DNA from: Parabacteroides distasonis
GTDB taxonomy: Bacteria > Bacteroidota > Bacteroidia > Bacteroidales > Tannerellaceae
Assembly: GCA_015060925.1 (NCBI GenBank)
Contig: SUXM01000026.1
Location: forward strand, 1-35,269
Length of the DNA stretch: 35,269 bases
Reading direction: 5' to 3'
Part shown: piece by piece, positions 24,871-34,819 of the stretch
Numbering within the stretch: the first letter of the stretch is position 1
Layout of the letters: each line of letters begins with the position of its first letter
Notes under the pieces: model-generated
Database searches by the model: none
What the model saw: only the letters and a program-made list of their open reading frames with translations
What the model was told of the DNA's origin: nothing
Made by a program: the position numbers and the translations under genes

Positions 24871-25667
24871 GTTGGTTGGAGGCTTTGATATTAGGCCTGA
24901 TTCAAGGATTAACAGAATATTTACCGGTAAGTAGTAGTGGACATTTGACGATAGGGTCTACTTTATTTGGTATAGAGGGGGAAGAAAATTTAGCATTTAC
25001 CATTGTTGTGCATGTTGCAACAGTCTTTAGTACATTGGTCGTTTTGTGGAAAGAGATTGAATGGATATTCAAAGGTTTATTTAAATTCCAGATGAATCCA
25101 GAGACACGTTATGCTTGTAATATTTTGGTATCAATGATTCCTATCGGTATTGTTGGTGTCTTTTTTAAAGATACGGTTGAAGCAATCTTTGGCTCAGGAT
25201 TGTTGATTGTAGGTTGTATGTTGTTATTAACAGCCGCTTTATTGACATTCTCTTATTATGCAAAACCTCGTCAGAAAGAAAATATATCCATGCGTGATGC
25301 TTTTATTATTGGGTTATCTCAAGCGTGTGCTGTGATGCCGGGGCTTTCACGTTCGGGTACGACCATAGCGACTGGCTTATTGTTGGGTAATAATAAGGCT
25401 AAAATGGCTCAGTTTTCTTTCTTAATGGTTATCCCTCCGATTTTAGGCGAGGCATTATTAGATGTTGTAAAAATGGTAAAAGGGGAAGATATTGCCGGAG
25501 ATATTCCGATGGTTTCTTTAGTTGTCGGTTTTTTAGCAGCTTTTGTTTCCGGTTGTATCGCTTGTAAGTGGATGATAAATATAGTAAAGAAAGGGAAATT
25601 GATCTATTTTGCTATTTATTGTGCTATTGCAGGTTTAATAACGATTGCTTGTACATTATTTAAATAG
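24867..25667 (+). CDS. uppP: Undecaprenyl-diphosphatase (bacitracin resistance, BacA type)
   Basis: A 266-residue polytopic inner-membrane enzyme that dephosphorylates undecaprenyl pyrophosphate so the lipid carrier can be reused in peptidoglycan and surface-glycan synthesis. The family motifs are clear: [17 protein letters not shown] near the N-terminus (with the catalytic glutamate in LTEYLP) and [15 protein letters not shown] in the second half, with its conserved arginine. It overlaps DUF3098 by four bases and truB begins 2 bases after its stop. Confidence 0.96.
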   Translation: MSWLEALILGLIQGLTEYLPVSSSGHLTIGSTLFGIEGEENLAFTIVVHVATVFSTLVVLWKEIEWIFKGLFKFQMNPETRYACNILVSMIPIGIVGVFFKDTVEAIFGSGLLIVGCMLLLTAALLTFSYYAKPRQKENISMRDAFIIGLSQACAVMPGLSRSGTTIATGLLLGNNKAKMAQFSFLMVIPPILGEALLDVVKMVKGEDIAGDIPMVSLVVGFLAAFVSGCIACKWMINIVKKGKLIYFAIYCAIAGLITIACTLFK

Positions 25668-25669
25668 GC

Positions 25670-26374
25670 ATGGATTTTATAGCAGGAGAAGTTTTATTTT
25701 TCAATAAACCTTTAAGATGGACCTCTTTTGATTTGGTCAATAAGTTTCGTTATAAACTATCCCGGAAATTAAAGGTAAAAAAGATAAAGGTTGGTCATGC
25801 CGGGACATTGGATCCATTGGCAACCGGAGTGATGATTGTCTGTACGGGAAAAGCAACCAAACGGATTGATGAGTTTCAGTATCAGACCAAGGAGTATGTT
25901 GCTACCTTGAAATTAGGAGAAACAACTCCCTCTTTTGATTTGGAGAAAGAGGTGGATGCTGTTTATCCTACCGAACATATCACACGGGAATTGGTAGAGA
26001 GGGTTTTACAAACTTTTATTGGTACCATCCAGCAAGTCCCACCGGTCTTTTCTGCTTGTAAGATTGAGGGGAAACGTGCGTATGAATTGGCTCGTAAAGG
26101 GGAAGAGGTTGAATTGAAATCGAAAACACTTATTATTGATGAGCTGGAGTTGTTGACTTGTGATTTACCGGTCATTAAGATTCGGGTTGTATGTAGTAAG
26201 GGTACATACATTCGTGCTTTGGCACGTGATATAGGGGTGGCATTGGAGTCTGGAGCACATTTGATTGCACTTGAACGGACTCGGATAGGCGATGTTACTT
26301 TAGATAAATGTATGTCTCCGGAGGATATTGACTCTTTTTTGGAAGAGCATATCGTTTTGGAGGAAGAGAACTAA
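25670..26374 (+). CDS. truB: tRNA pseudouridine(55) synthase
   Basis: A 234-residue TruB that makes pseudouridine 55 in the T loop of tRNAs. The catalytic aspartate is Asp48 in GHAGTLDPLATG. The KGTYIRALARDIG motif near residues 180-193 is also present. The protein is shorter than E. coli TruB and lacks most of the C-terminal extension, which is usual in this phylum as I recall. It starts two bases after uppP, pointing to one transcript. Confidence 0.96.
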   Translation: MDFIAGEVLFFNKPLRWTSFDLVNKFRYKLSRKLKVKKIKVGHAGTLDPLATGVMIVCTGKATKRIDEFQYQTKEYVATLKLGETTPSFDLEKEVDAVYPTEHITRELVERVLQTFIGTIQQVPPVFSACKIEGKRAYELARKGEEVELKSKTLIIDELELLTCDLPVIKIRVVCSKGTYIRALARDIGVALESGAHLIALERTRIGDVTLDKCMSPEDIDSFLEEHIVLEEEN

Positions 26375-26406
26375 AAGAATAGTCATAGAAAAAAAGAAAT
26401 TATATT

Positions 26407-27456
26407 ATGAAGTTGTCGAAATTCAAATTTAATTTACCACAAGAGTTAATCGCTTTACATCCAGCGAAAAATAGAGATGAATCGCGTTTGATGGTTGTTA
26501 ACCGAAAGACCGGAGAGATTGAACATAAGATATTCAAAGATATATTGAACTATTATGGGGAGAATGACGTGTTTATTTTTAATAATACACGTGTATTCCC
26601 GGCTCGTCTGTATGGAAATAAGGAAAAAACCGGTGCGCGTATAGAGGTCTTTTTGTTGCGTGAATTGAATGAAGAGTTTCGATTGTGGGATGTGTTGGTA
26701 GATCCTGCCCGTAAGATCCGTATAGGTAACAAGTTATATTTTGGAGAAGATGATTCGATGGTCGCAGAGGTCATAGATAACACCACTTCAAGAGGCCGTA
26801 CATTACGTTTCCTTTATGATGGGAATCATGATGAGTTTAAACGTGCGTTGTATGCCTTAGGAGAAACTCCGCTTCCTAAGTATATTGATAGACCTGTAGA
26901 GCCGGAAGATGAGGAACGTTATCAGAATATTTTTGCTACTGAAGAGGGTGCGGTGGTAGCACCGGCTGCAGGTTTGCACTTCAGCCGTGAATTGATGAAA
27001 CGTTTGGAGATTAGAGATTGTAAGTTTGCCTATTTGACCTTGCATTTCGGTTTAGGAAACTTCCGGGAAATTGACGTGGAGGATTTGACTAAGCATAAGA
27101 TGGATTCTGAGCAGATGTTAGTGAATAAAGATGTTGTTGAGATCGTAAACAAGGCAAAAGATAATGGAAATCGTATTTGTGCAGTTGGTACATCGGTTAT
27201 GCGTGCGATTGAAACTGCTGTAAGTACTGACGGACATTTGAAGGAATATGAAGGTTGGACGAATAAGTTTATATTCCCTCCTTATGATTTCACTGTGGCA
27301 AGCAGTATGGTAACCAATTTCCATCTACCATATTCGACTATGTTGATGATGACTGCCTCTTTTGGTGGTTATGATTTGATTATGGAGGCTTATGATATGG
27401 CTCTGAAAGAGAAGTACAATTTCGGAGCTTATGGGGATGCCATGTTGATTTTATAA
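26407..27456 (+). CDS. queA: S-adenosylmethionine:tRNA ribosyltransferase-isomerase
   Basis: A 349-residue QueA. It transfers and isomerises the ribosyl part of SAM onto preQ1-tRNA to give epoxyqueuosine. Recognisable blocks are the early [12 protein letters not shown] segment (residues ~58-69), the AAGLHFS segment near 193 and the [13 protein letters not shown] segment near 303-315. The window also has metK, which supplies its SAM, four genes downstream. The gap after truB is 32 bases, so it is probably in the same operon. Confidence 0.96.
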   Translation: MKLSKFKFNLPQELIALHPAKNRDESRLMVVNRKTGEIEHKIFKDILNYYGENDVFIFNNTRVFPARLYGNKEKTGARIEVFLLRELNEEFRLWDVLVDPARKIRIGNKLYFGEDDSMVAEVIDNTTSRGRTLRFLYDGNHDEFKRALYALGETPLPKYIDRPVEPEDEERYQNIFATEEGAVVAPAAGLHFSRELMKRLEIRDCKFAYLTLHFGLGNFREIDVEDLTKHKMDSEQMLVNKDVVEIVNKAKDNGNRICAVGTSVMRAIETAVSTDGHLKEYEGWTNKFIFPPYDFTVASSMVTNFHLPYSTMLMMTASFGGYDLIMEAYDMALKEKYNFGAYGDAMLIL

Positions 27457-27470
27457 AGAGAAACAGGGGA

Positions 27471-27929
27471 ATGGCTGTCGTATATCTTGGTTTAGGAACC
27501 AATCTGGGAAACAAAAGACGGAATTTGATAATAGCTGCAGCTTTGATAGCTGAAAGGGTGGGAGATGTTCTCGCCCTTTCGGGTTTCTATGAAACTGAAC
27601 CTTGGGGATACGATTCCGAGAATAAATTCTTAAATGCTGCAGTCAAAATAAGGACGGATCATGCCCCTCATTCTTTGTTGGAGATTACTCAGGAGATAGA
27701 AAAAGAATTAGGACGGACGAAAAAAAGCGAAGGCTTTTATCAAGATAGGGTCGTTGATATAGACATTTTGTTGTATGATGATATTGTTTTAGAGATGGCA
27801 GATTTGCAAATCCCGCATCCCTTGATGAGTAAGCGGAAATTTGTAATGGAACCCTTATCTGAAATTGCTCCATTTTTAGTCCATCCGGTATTGAAAGTCT
27901 GCATGAAAGATTTAAACGAACAGATATGA
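27471..27929 (+). CDS. folK: 2-amino-4-hydroxy-6-hydroxymethyldihydropteridine pyrophosphokinase
   Basis: A 152-residue HPPK of normal length, catalysing pyrophosphate transfer from ATP in folate synthesis. Conserved landmarks are YLGLGTNLGNK at the N-terminus, FYETEPWG near 39-46, the metal-binding DRVVDIDILLYDD segment near 88-100 and IPHPLM near 110-115. It starts 14 bases after queA. Its last four bases (ATGA) overlap the next small gene. Confidence 0.95.
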   Translation: MAVVYLGLGTNLGNKRRNLIIAAALIAERVGDVLALSGFYETEPWGYDSENKFLNAAVKIRTDHAPHSLLEITQEIEKELGRTKKSEGFYQDRVVDIDILLYDDIVLEMADLQIPHPLMSKRKFVMEPLSEIAPFLVHPVLKVCMKDLNEQI

Positions 27930-28114
27930 ATGATATAGAAAAAATAATGACGGGAGGTGGCATGGTCTTTAAGAAGAAGGCTAAAGAGGAAACTTCCGGA
28001 GAAAAGAAAATAAAGTTTTCTGATTTTTTACGTGGGACACATGGTTCTGACTCTGCCAAGTGGAAAGCCGGTTTTAAATACAAGAAAGCTTTGCGTAATA
28101 CGAAGAAGAAATAA
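27926..28114 (+). CDS. Small basic protein of unknown function
   Basis: A 62-residue, lysine-rich protein (ending ALRNTKKK) with no signal peptide or membrane segment. The middle has IKFSDFLRGTHGSDSAKWKAGFKYKKAL. I do not recognise a family. The ATGA overlap with folK and the position 27 bases before metK support real expression in the operon. The charge would fit RNA or ribosome contact, but that is only a guess. Confidence 0.72.
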   Translation: MNDIEKIMTGGGMVFKKKAKEETSGEKKIKFSDFLRGTHGSDSAKWKAGFKYKKALRNTKKK

Positions 28115-28141
28115 TAAATAGTTAAGAAGAATACAAAAGTA

Positions 28142-29428
28142 ATGAGTTATTTATTTACCTCCGAATCGGTGTCAGAAGGACACCCCGATAAAGTAGCCGA
28201 CCAGATATCGGATGCTTTGCTTGATGAGTTCTTGGCTTATGACAAGAATTCGAAAGTTGCTTGCGAAACCCTTGTGACAACCGGGCAGGTTGTTTTGGCT
28301 GGAGAAGTTAAATCAAGTGCTTATGTAGATGTTCAGGAAGTAGCCCGTGGCGTCATTGAAGAAATTGGTTACACCAAAAGTGAATACCAGTTTGAAGCAA
28401 AATCCTGCGGTGTGTTCTCCTCTATCCATGAACAGAGTGATGACATCAATCGTGGCGTTGAACGTGAAGATCCTTACAATCAGGGAGCCGGTGACCAAGG
28501 AATGATGTTCGGTTATGCAACCAATGAAACTGCAAATTACATGCCGTTGGCATTGGATTTGTCACATAGTTTGTTGTGGGAATTGGCTGAGATTAGAAAG
28601 AAAGAGGGTGATTTGATGCCCTATCTTCGTCCGGATGCCAAAAGTCAGGTGACAATAGAGTATGCCGATAATGGTACACCTCTACGTATTGATACCATTG
28701 TTGTTTCCACACAACATGATGAGTTTGTCAATGCTGAAGGTATGACGCAAGAAGAGGCGGACAAAGCTATGCAACAGAAAATTTCAGAAGACGTGAGAAC
28801 GATATTAATCCCTCGTGTGAAAGTAAAATATCCGGCGCATGTCCAGGCTTTGTTTAATGATGATATTGTATATCATGTGAATCCTACCGGAAAGTTCGTG
28901 ATAGGTGGTCCTCATGGTGATACCGGTTTGACCGGCCGTAAGATTATCGTGGATACGTACGGAGGTAAAGGGGCGCATGGTGGTGGCGCTTTCTCCGGAA
29001 AAGACCCTTCCAAAGTAGACCGTTCTGCTGCGTATGCTGCTCGTCATATCGCTAAGAATTTAGTGGCAGCCGGTGTGGCAGATGAAATACTTGTACAGGT
29101 ATCGTATGCAATCGGTGTGGCTAAGCCTATGAATATCTTTATCAATACCTATGGTCGTTCTAATGTAAAGATGACGGATGGGGAGATTGCAGCAAAAGTA
29201 TGGGATCTGTTTGATATGCGTCCGAAAGCTATTGAAGAACGTTTGAAGTTGCGTAATCCGATTTATCGGGAAACAGCTTCGTATGGACACATGGGACGTC
29301 AACCTCAAATAGTGACAAAGACTTTTACCTCTCGTTATAATCCGGAACCGACTGTTTGCGAGGTGGAATTGTTCACTTGGGAAAAGTTAGATTATGTAGA
29401 TAAAGTAAAAGAAGCCTTTGGTCTTTAA
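28142..29428 (+). CDS. metK: S-adenosylmethionine synthetase
   Basis: A 428-residue MetK making SAM from methionine and ATP. The N-terminal [15 protein letters not shown] carries the ATP-binding histidine and a metal-binding aspartate. [12 protein letters not shown] and the P-loop-like [16 protein letters not shown] near residues 279-294 are intact. It is longer than E. coli MetK (384 residues). Insertions, for example around 175-215, account for this, a form I recall in Bacteroidetes. No SAM riboswitch is seen in the 27-base gap before it, so it is presumably read from the upstream operon. The M16 peptidase gene begins 10 bases downstream. Confidence 0.97.
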   Translation: MSYLFTSESVSEGHPDKVADQISDALLDEFLAYDKNSKVACETLVTTGQVVLAGEVKSSAYVDVQEVARGVIEEIGYTKSEYQFEAKSCGVFSSIHEQSDDINRGVEREDPYNQGAGDQGMMFGYATNETANYMPLALDLSHSLLWELAEIRKKEGDLMPYLRPDAKSQVTIEYADNGTPLRIDTIVVSTQHDEFVNAEGMTQEEADKAMQQKISEDVRTILIPRVKVKYPAHVQALFNDDIVYHVNPTGKFVIGGPHGDTGLTGRKIIVDTYGGKGAHGGGAFSGKDPSKVDRSAAYAARHIAKNLVAAGVADEILVQVSYAIGVAKPMNIFINTYGRSNVKMTDGEIAAKVWDLFDMRPKAIEERLKLRNPIYRETASYGHMGRQPQIVTKTFTSRYNPEPTVCEVELFTWEKLDYVDKVKEAFGL

Positions 29429-29438
29429 TTAATCAGAT

Positions 29439-32357
29439 ATGAAAATGAGTAAAATGATTCAGTTAGTGCAGTTGGCTGTCGTTCTGTTGATGGCTGTTGC
29501 ATGTACAGGAACTTCCCCGTATACCTACGAGTCAGTCCCTAATGATCCGTTGAAAGCACGTATCTATACTTTGGATAACGGCTTGAAAGTCTATATGACT
29601 GTAAACAAAGAGACTCCACGTATTCAGACTTACATCGCTGTGCGTGTGGGTGGAAAGAATGACCCGGCTGAAACAACCGGTTTGGCTCACTATTTTGAAC
29701 ATTTGATGTTCAAAGGAACACAGAAGTTCGGAACACAAAACTATGAGTTAGAAAAGCCGTTGTTGGATCAGATTGAACAATTGTTTGAGGTTTATCGTAA
29801 AACAACCGATGAGAAGGAGCGTGCTGCTATCTATCATCAGATTGACAGTATCTCTTATGAAGCATCTAAGTTGTCTATCCCTAACGAATATGACAAGTTG
29901 ATGGCGGCAATCGGGGCAAACGGTACAAATGCCTATACCGGTTTTGACCAAACTGTTTATGTGGAAGATATTCCTTCCAATCAGATTGAAAACTGGGCAA
30001 AGATTCAGGCAGACCGTTTTGAAAACAATGTGATTCGTGGTTTCCATACAGAACTTGAAACGGTTTATGAAGAAAAGAACATGTCTTTGACGAGTGATGG
30101 CCGTAAAGTGTATGAAGCTGTTTTAAATGCTTTGTTCCCAGATCATCCGTATGGTACACAGACTGTATTGGGAACACAAGAAAACTTGAAGAACCCTTCA
30201 ATCACCAATATCAAGAATTACCATAAGACTTGGTATGTACCTAACAATATGGCCATCTGTTTGTCGGGGGATTTTGATCCGGATCAGATGATTGCTACTA
30301 TTGATAAATATTTCGGTCACATGAAACCGAATCCAAATCTACCTAAATTGCCAATTGCACAAGAGTCTCCTGTAAAGGAAACGATTGTGAAAGAGGTATT
30401 GGGATTGGATGCAGAGAATGTGACTTTGGGTTGGCGTTTCCCGGGTGCAAACTCTCCTGAACAGGACTTGTTGAGCTTGACCGGTGAGATTATCAACAAT
30501 GGCAAGGCCGGATTGTTGGATGTGGATTTGATTCAGCAGCAAAAGGTGTTGAGCTGTTATGCTGGTACATACGGAATGGCTGACCATAACGCATTTGTGA
30601 TGAGTGGTCGTCCGAAACAGGGACAAACTTTGGATCAAGTAAAGGATCTTCTTTTGGCTGAAATTGAAAAGCTGAAGAAAGGTGAGTTTGATGAAGGTCT
30701 GTTGGAAGCTGCTATGAACAACTATAAGTTGGCTCAGATGTCTTATTTGGAAGATAATGGTGGACGTGCGGATATGTTTGTTTCTGCTTTCATCAATGGA
30801 ACCGAATGGAAAGATGAGGTTGAAGCCTTAGATCGTATGAGCAAGATTACCAAACAACAGATTGTGGATTTTGCCAACAAATACTTCGGTGACAACTATG
30901 CGTTGGTGTATAAGAAACAGGGACAAGACCCGAACGAAAAGAAGATTGATAAGCCGCAAATCACTCCGATTGTCATGAATCGTGACAGTGCAAGTGCCTT
31001 CTTGAAAGAGATACAGGCTTCTCAAGTCGCACCGATCGAACCGGTATTCTTGGATTATGAAAAGGATTTGCAGAAGTTGACAGCCAAATCCAATATCCCG
31101 GTGTTGTATAAGGAAAACACAACCAATGACCTGTTTACGTTGGTGTATGTCTTTGAAATGGGCAACAACAACGACAAAGCGATGAGTACGGCTGTGCAAT
31201 ACATGAAATATTTGGGTACATCTAAGAAGAGCTTGAAGGAAATCAACGAAGAGTTCTATCGTTTGGCTTGTTATTTCCGAGTATCTTCCGGTGCAGAACG
31301 TTCGTATGTGACCTTGCAGGGATTGAAAGAAAATATGCCGAAAGCAATGGCTTTGTTTGAAGAAATTTTGGCTGATGCTCAAGTAAACAAAGAGGCATAC
31401 GCTAATTTGGCTGCTGATATCATTAAGAACCGTGTGGATGCGAAGTTGAACCAAGGACAGAACTTCAATAGCTTGGTGCAGTATGCTATTTGGGGACCGA
31501 AATCTCCTTATACCAATGTGTTAAGCTCTGCCGAGTTGAAACAGATGAACCCGCAGGAGTTGGTAGATCGTATCCATAAGATCAACACCTTTGAACATAA
31601 GATCCTTTACTATGGACCGGAAAAACCGGAAGCGGTATTGGATATTATCAAACAGTATCACAATGTACCTGAACAGTTGCAACCGGTTCCGGCTGGCATC
31701 ACTTTTGAACAACAGGAAACACCGAAAAGCAAGGTGTTGTTGGCTCAATACGATGCAAAACAGATCTATTTCTCTGCAATTTCTAACAGAGGAGAGAAAT
31801 TTGATCCGGCTATCCAGCCTACCTTGGATATGTACAATGAGTATTTCGGTGGTGGAATGAATGCGATCGTGTTCCAGGAAATGCGTGAAGCACGTGGTTT
31901 GGCTTACTCAGCCGGTGCGTTTATGATTGTCCCGTCTAAGTTGAAGTATCCGTATGTTTATCGTACATTCATCGCTACTCAGAATGACAAGATGATTGAT
32001 GCTATGAAGGCTTTTGATGAGATTATCAACAATATGCCGGAATCAGAAAAGGCATTCAACTTGGCAAAAGAGGCGATGATTACCCGTTTACGTACAGATC
32101 GTGTAACTAAAGCTGAGGTATTGTGGTCTTATTTGGATGCACAAGATTTAGGTTTGACAACGGATAGCCGTAAAGATTTGTATGAAAAGATACAGACCAT
32201 GACTTTGCCGGAGATCAAGGCGTTCCAGGAAAAGTGGGTAAAAGACCGCACCTATATCTATTGTATATTGGGTGACGAAAAGGATTTGGACATCAAGAGC
32301 TTGTCTAAATATGGTCCGATCCAACGAGTAACAAAAGAGGAGTTGTTTGGATATTAA
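29439..32357 (+). CDS. M16-family zinc metallopeptidase, probable lipoprotein
   Basis: A 972-residue pitrilysin-like protein with two M16 halves. The first half is catalytic: the inverted zinc motif HYFEH puts His84, Glu87 and His88 in place, and a downstream glutamate in TVYEEKN (Glu212) is the likely third ligand. The second half (from about 510) has no HxxEH and would be the structural partner domain; REARGLAYSAGAF near 817 is the usual C-terminal-half motif. The N-terminus is hydrophobic and ends at AVAC (Cys22), a plausible but weak lipobox, so the protein is probably periplasmic and lipid anchored. It may degrade peptides in the periplasm; the substrate is unknown. The start is ATG 29439 or 29445. 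A strong terminator follows. Confidence 0.92.
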   Translation: MKMSKMIQLVQLAVVLLMAVACTGTSPYTYESVPNDPLKARIYTLDNGLKVYMTVNKETPRIQTYIAVRVGGKNDPAETTGLAHYFEHLMFKGTQKFGTQNYELEKPLLDQIEQLFEVYRKTTDEKERAAIYHQIDSISYEASKLSIPNEYDKLMAAIGANGTNAYTGFDQTVYVEDIPSNQIENWAKIQADRFENNVIRGFHTELETVYEEKNMSLTSDGRKVYEAVLNALFPDHPYGTQTVLGTQENLKNPSITNIKNYHKTWYVPNNMAICLSGDFDPDQMIATIDKYFGHMKPNPNLPKLPIAQESPVKETIVKEVLGLDAENVTLGWRFPGANSPEQDLLSLTGEIINNGKAGLLDVDLIQQQKVLSCYAGTYGMADHNAFVMSGRPKQGQTLDQVKDLLLAEIEKLKKGEFDEGLLEAAMNNYKLAQMSYLEDNGGRADMFVSAFINGTEWKDEVEALDRMSKITKQQIVDFANKYFGDNYALVYKKQGQDPNEKKIDKPQITPIVMNRDSASAFLKEIQASQVAPIEPVFLDYEKDLQKLTAKSNIPVLYKENTTNDLFTLVYVFEMGNNNDKAMSTAVQYMKYLGTSKKSLKEINEEFYRLACYFRVSSGAERSYVTLQGLKENMPKAMALFEEILADAQVNKEAYANLAADIIKNRVDAKLNQGQNFNSLVQYAIWGPKSPYTNVLSSAELKQMNPQELVDRIHKINTFEHKILYYGPEKPEAVLDIIKQYHNVPEQLQPVPAGITFEQQETPKSKVLLAQYDAKQIYFSAISNRGEKFDPAIQPTLDMYNEYFGGGMNAIVFQEMREARGLAYSAGAFMIVPSKLKYPYVYRTFIATQNDKMIDAMKAFDEIINNMPESEKAFNLAKEAMITRLRTDRVTKAEVLWSYLDAQDLGLTTDSRKDLYEKIQTMTLPEIKAFQEKWVKDRTYIYCILGDEKDLDIKSLSKYGPIQRVTKEELFGY

Positions 32358-32364
32358 ATAAGAT

Positions 32365-32402
32365 AAAAAAAGCAGTGAGTCATTAACTCACTGCTTTTTT
32401 TA
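32365..32402. terminator. Bidirectional terminator between the M16 and SGNH genes
   Basis: A perfect 16-bp stem (six As plus AGCAGTGAGT, pairing with ACTCACTGCT plus six Ts) around a 5-base CATTA loop is flanked by A and T runs. It serves both convergent genes. Confidence 0.92.
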
Positions 32403-32426
32403 TGCCTTTATTTTAAAAGGAACGGC

Positions 32427-33197
32427 TTACTTCATGTAGCCAGCTTTGTTAGCCAATTTAATCCACAATTTAGACATATAACTGTGTGCAGCAGGTGTCG
32501 GATGACAACCGTCCCACAACCAATAAGTATTCGGTGTATTCGGAAATTTCTTTACCAAGTCATTGAATAATTTGTGGTAAGGTACGCAAACAATTTGGTA
32601 TTCTTTTGCCAATTTCTCAATGACAGCAATACATTGGTAAACCATCTTTTCTCTTTCCGGATAGTTCTCTTTATCAAATCCTCCTGCACGGAATAGGAAA
32701 GGAGTGCATAATACGATTTTCAGGTTCGGATTTGCCTGTAAAGCTTGATCCAATAATTTACGGTAACGTTTTTCCCATCCCTCGATGTCAAACGGTTCAC
32801 CCGGGTGGCGGTTGAGGTGTGTCTGTACATCATTGATGCCGACCAAGACAGACAATACGTCCGGTTTCATGTCGATCACATCTTCTTGCCAACGATCTTC
32901 CAATTCCACCAATTCATGGCCGGAGATACCTCGGTTGAAGAATTCATATTCCTTCTCAGGTTCGGTTGCCATATAGTGTGCGGCACACAAATACATATAG
33001 CCACTTCCGAATACATGGTTCTTATCCCATTCTTTGTGTTTGCGATCGGAAGATTTCTTTCCGTTCAAGCAAGCCCAGTTTCCGTCGGTAATAGAGTCAC
33101 CGATATACACAATACGTTTTCCCTTTTTCTCTGCAGCTGTTAGCGGAAGTAACAGACAGCCTAATAGTACGATTGCCAGTAAACTTTTAATTTTCAT
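32427..33197 (-). CDS. Secreted SGNH/GDSL-family hydrolase
   Basis: A 256-residue exported esterase-like protein. The signal peptide (residues 1-22, ending LTAA) precedes a complete SGNH set: Ser35 in GDSITDG (block I), Gly90 in NRGISG (block II), Asn122 in GINDVQ (block III), and Asp229 and His232 in WDGCHPT (block V). It should hydrolyse an ester, either acyl groups on lipids or acetyl groups on glycans; the sequence does not tell which. Its ATG overlaps the mlaF stop by four bases (ATGA), so it is translationally coupled to a phospholipid-transport ATPase and is the last gene before the terminator. That context hints at a lipid or envelope substrate. Confidence 0.9.
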   Translation of the reverse strand: MKIKSLLAIVLLGCLLLPLTAAEKKGKRIVYIGDSITDGNWACLNGKKSSDRKHKEWDKNHVFGSGYMYLCAAHYMATEPEKEYEFFNRGISGHELVELEDRWQEDVIDMKPDVLSVLVGINDVQTHLNRHPGEPFDIEGWEKRYRKLLDQALQANPNLKIVLCTPFLFRAGGFDKENYPEREKMVYQCIAVIEKLAKEYQIVCVPYHKLFNDLVKKFPNTPNTYWLWDGCHPTPAAHSYMSKLWIKLANKAGYMK

Positions 33198-33985
33198 TTC
33201 TTTGTTATATGATTATGTTCTTTGATTTCGCTTTCTTCCACCTCTTTTACCTTGCGGAACAGGTCAGACGCAAAGATAAAATCGTTGAGCGCTTTGTTAT
33301 TGGAGGTGATAACCTCCTGGCTATTACCCTGCCATTCTTTGACACCCTCTTTGATGAAGATGATGTTTTCCCCGATGTTCATCACCGAGTTCATGTCGTG
33401 TGTGTTAATGATAGTCGTCATCTTATATTCAGCCGTAATGTCATGAATCAAATCATCGATAATCAAGGAGGTTTTCGGATCCAATCCGGAGTTTGGTTCG
33501 TCGCAGAACAGATACTTCGGGTTTAACGAGATGGCACGAGCAATGGCCGCACGTTTCATCATCCCTCCACTGATCTCTGAAGGATATAGGTGTCCGGCTT
33601 CGGATAGGTTGACACGATCCAAACAGAATTGGGCACGTTTCAATCGGTCTTTGTAGGTGTCGTTGGAGAACATATCCAAAGGAAACATCACATTCTCCAA
33701 TACCGTCATGCTGTCGAACAGGGCAGAACCTTGGAACAACATGCCCATTTCCCGGCGTAACAGGTTCAACTCCTGCTTGTTCATTGCGGTCAAATCTCGT
33801 CCGTCATACAGGATCTCTCCCGATTCCGGATGCATCAATCCGATGATGTTTTTGATAAGTACCGTCTTTCCCGATCCGCTTCGGCCGATAATCAAGTTGG
33901 TTTTGCCATCTTCAAACACTGCACTGATGTCGTTCAGTACTGTACGTCCTTCAAAGGACTTCGTAATATGTTTTACCTCTACCAT
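33194..33985 (-). CDS. mlaF: MlaF-type ABC transporter ATPase (lipid transport)
   Basis: A 263-residue ABC ATPase of the MlaF/Mkl type that energises phospholipid movement between the inner and outer membranes. Walker A GRSGSGKT is at 34-41, an ISGGMMKR signature at 138-145 and Walker B CDEPNSGLD with Asp162-Glu163. The MMKR sequence after the signature and the FQGSALFDSMTVLENV Q-loop region are typical of this subfamily. It lies 3 bases after mlaE and overlaps the SGNH gene by four bases. The charged C-terminal tail (about 235-263) is longer than needed for the ATPase core. Confidence 0.92.
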   Translation of the reverse strand: MVEVKHITKSFEGRTVLNDISAVFEDGKTNLIIGRSGSGKTVLIKNIIGLMHPESGEILYDGRDLTAMNKQELNLLRREMGMLFQGSALFDSMTVLENVMFPLDMFSNDTYKDRLKRAQFCLDRVNLSEAGHLYPSEISGGMMKRAAIARAISLNPKYLFCDEPNSGLDPKTSLIIDDLIHDITAEYKMTTIINTHDMNSVMNIGENIIFIKEGVKEWQGNSQEVITSNNKALNDFIFASDLFRKVKEVEESEIKEHNHITKK

Positions 33986-33988
33986 CTC

Positions 33989-34735
33989 TTACGTCAACAT
34001 TAAGTTTGTCATAATTACATCGGCAAGCAGAATCATCACACTGCTCATCACAACGGCGTTTGTACTGGCTTTACCCACTTCCAAGGCTCCCCCCCTCACA
34101 TTGTAACCGAAATAGGCGGCAATGGAAGAGATGATAAAGGCATACACAACCGATTTGATGATGGAGTACCAGATATAAAACTCGGTGAAATAGAACTGCA
34201 ACCCATATTCAAAGGAGGCAGGCGTCATGTTTGTCCCGGCTGAATAGCTGGCGGCTATACCGCCCAAGATGCCGGTGAACATGCTGAAGATCACCAATAC
34301 AGGGATAAATACCATCATGCCCACCATCTTCGGGAGGATGAGGAAGTTTGCCGAGTTGACCCCCATGATCTCCATCGCATCGATCTGTTCGGTGACACGC
34401 ATCGTCCCGATCTCTGAGGCGATGTTACTGCCTACCTTTCCGGCAAGGATCAGACACATGATGGAGGAGGAAAACTCCAACAGGATAATTTCACGTGTGG
34501 TGTAACCGATGGTAAACTTCGGGATCAATGGTGAACTGATGTTCAACGAAATCTGGATCGCGATAACCGTACCGATGAAGACGGAGATGATCACCACGAT
34601 CCAAAGAGAATCCACTCCTAACTTGTAGATCTCTTTGATCAACTGTTTGAAGAACATGCTCCAGCGATTGGGGACAGAGATACATTTCCCCATCAGTAGT
34701 ACATATTCTCCCATTTGATGTAATGCTTTATTCAT
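33989..34735 (-). CDS. mlaE: MlaE-type ABC transporter permease (lipid transport)
   Basis: A 248-residue MlaE/YrbE family permease with about five membrane segments. The conserved central region GKVGSNIASEIGTMRVTEQIDAMEIMG (residues ~118-144) contains the family's EIGTM and EQIDA signatures. It would form a dimer with two MlaF subunits in the inner membrane. The MCE-domain protein MlaD, which normally completes the complex, is not next in the operon. First gene of the mlaE-mlaF-SGNH unit, with a TAnnTTTG box 31 bases upstream. Confidence 0.93.
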   Translation of the reverse strand: MNKALHQMGEYVLLMGKCISVPNRWSMFFKQLIKEIYKLGVDSLWIVVIISVFIGTVIAIQISLNISSPLIPKFTIGYTTREIILLEFSSSIMCLILAGKVGSNIASEIGTMRVTEQIDAMEIMGVNSANFLILPKMVGMMVFIPVLVIFSMFTGILGGIAASYSAGTNMTPASFEYGLQFYFTEFYIWYSIIKSVVYAFIISSIAAYFGYNVRGGALEVGKASTNAVVMSSVMILLADVIMTNLMLT

Positions 34736-34765
34736 AAATCTTCTCTTCTATTCAAATTAATGGGA

Positions 34766-34773
34766 CAAAGATA
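34766..34773 (-). promoter_or_regulatory. -7 promoter box of the mlaE-mlaF-SGNH operon
   Basis: On the minus strand this reads TATCTTTG, an exact TAnnTTTG match, 31 bases before the mlaE ATG. No good -33 TTG is at the usual distance. The palindrome array at 34820-34880 lies about 47 to 107 bases further upstream, where an activator would bind. Confidence 0.55.
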
Positions 34774-34819
34774 AGGTAAATCTAAACGTTATCGGTCTCT
34801 ATAATGTTTTTTTATGGAA

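Noticed and set aside
24867..29428. SAM or preQ1 riboswitch ahead of queA or metK
   Set aside because: Gaps before these genes are only 32 and 27 bases, too short for either riboswitch, and none of their conserved sequence is present.
30828..31454. 208-codon minus-strand open frame inside the M16 peptidase gene
   Set aside because: It lies wholly antisense to a clear protein family member, has no promoter box and shows no recognisable domain.
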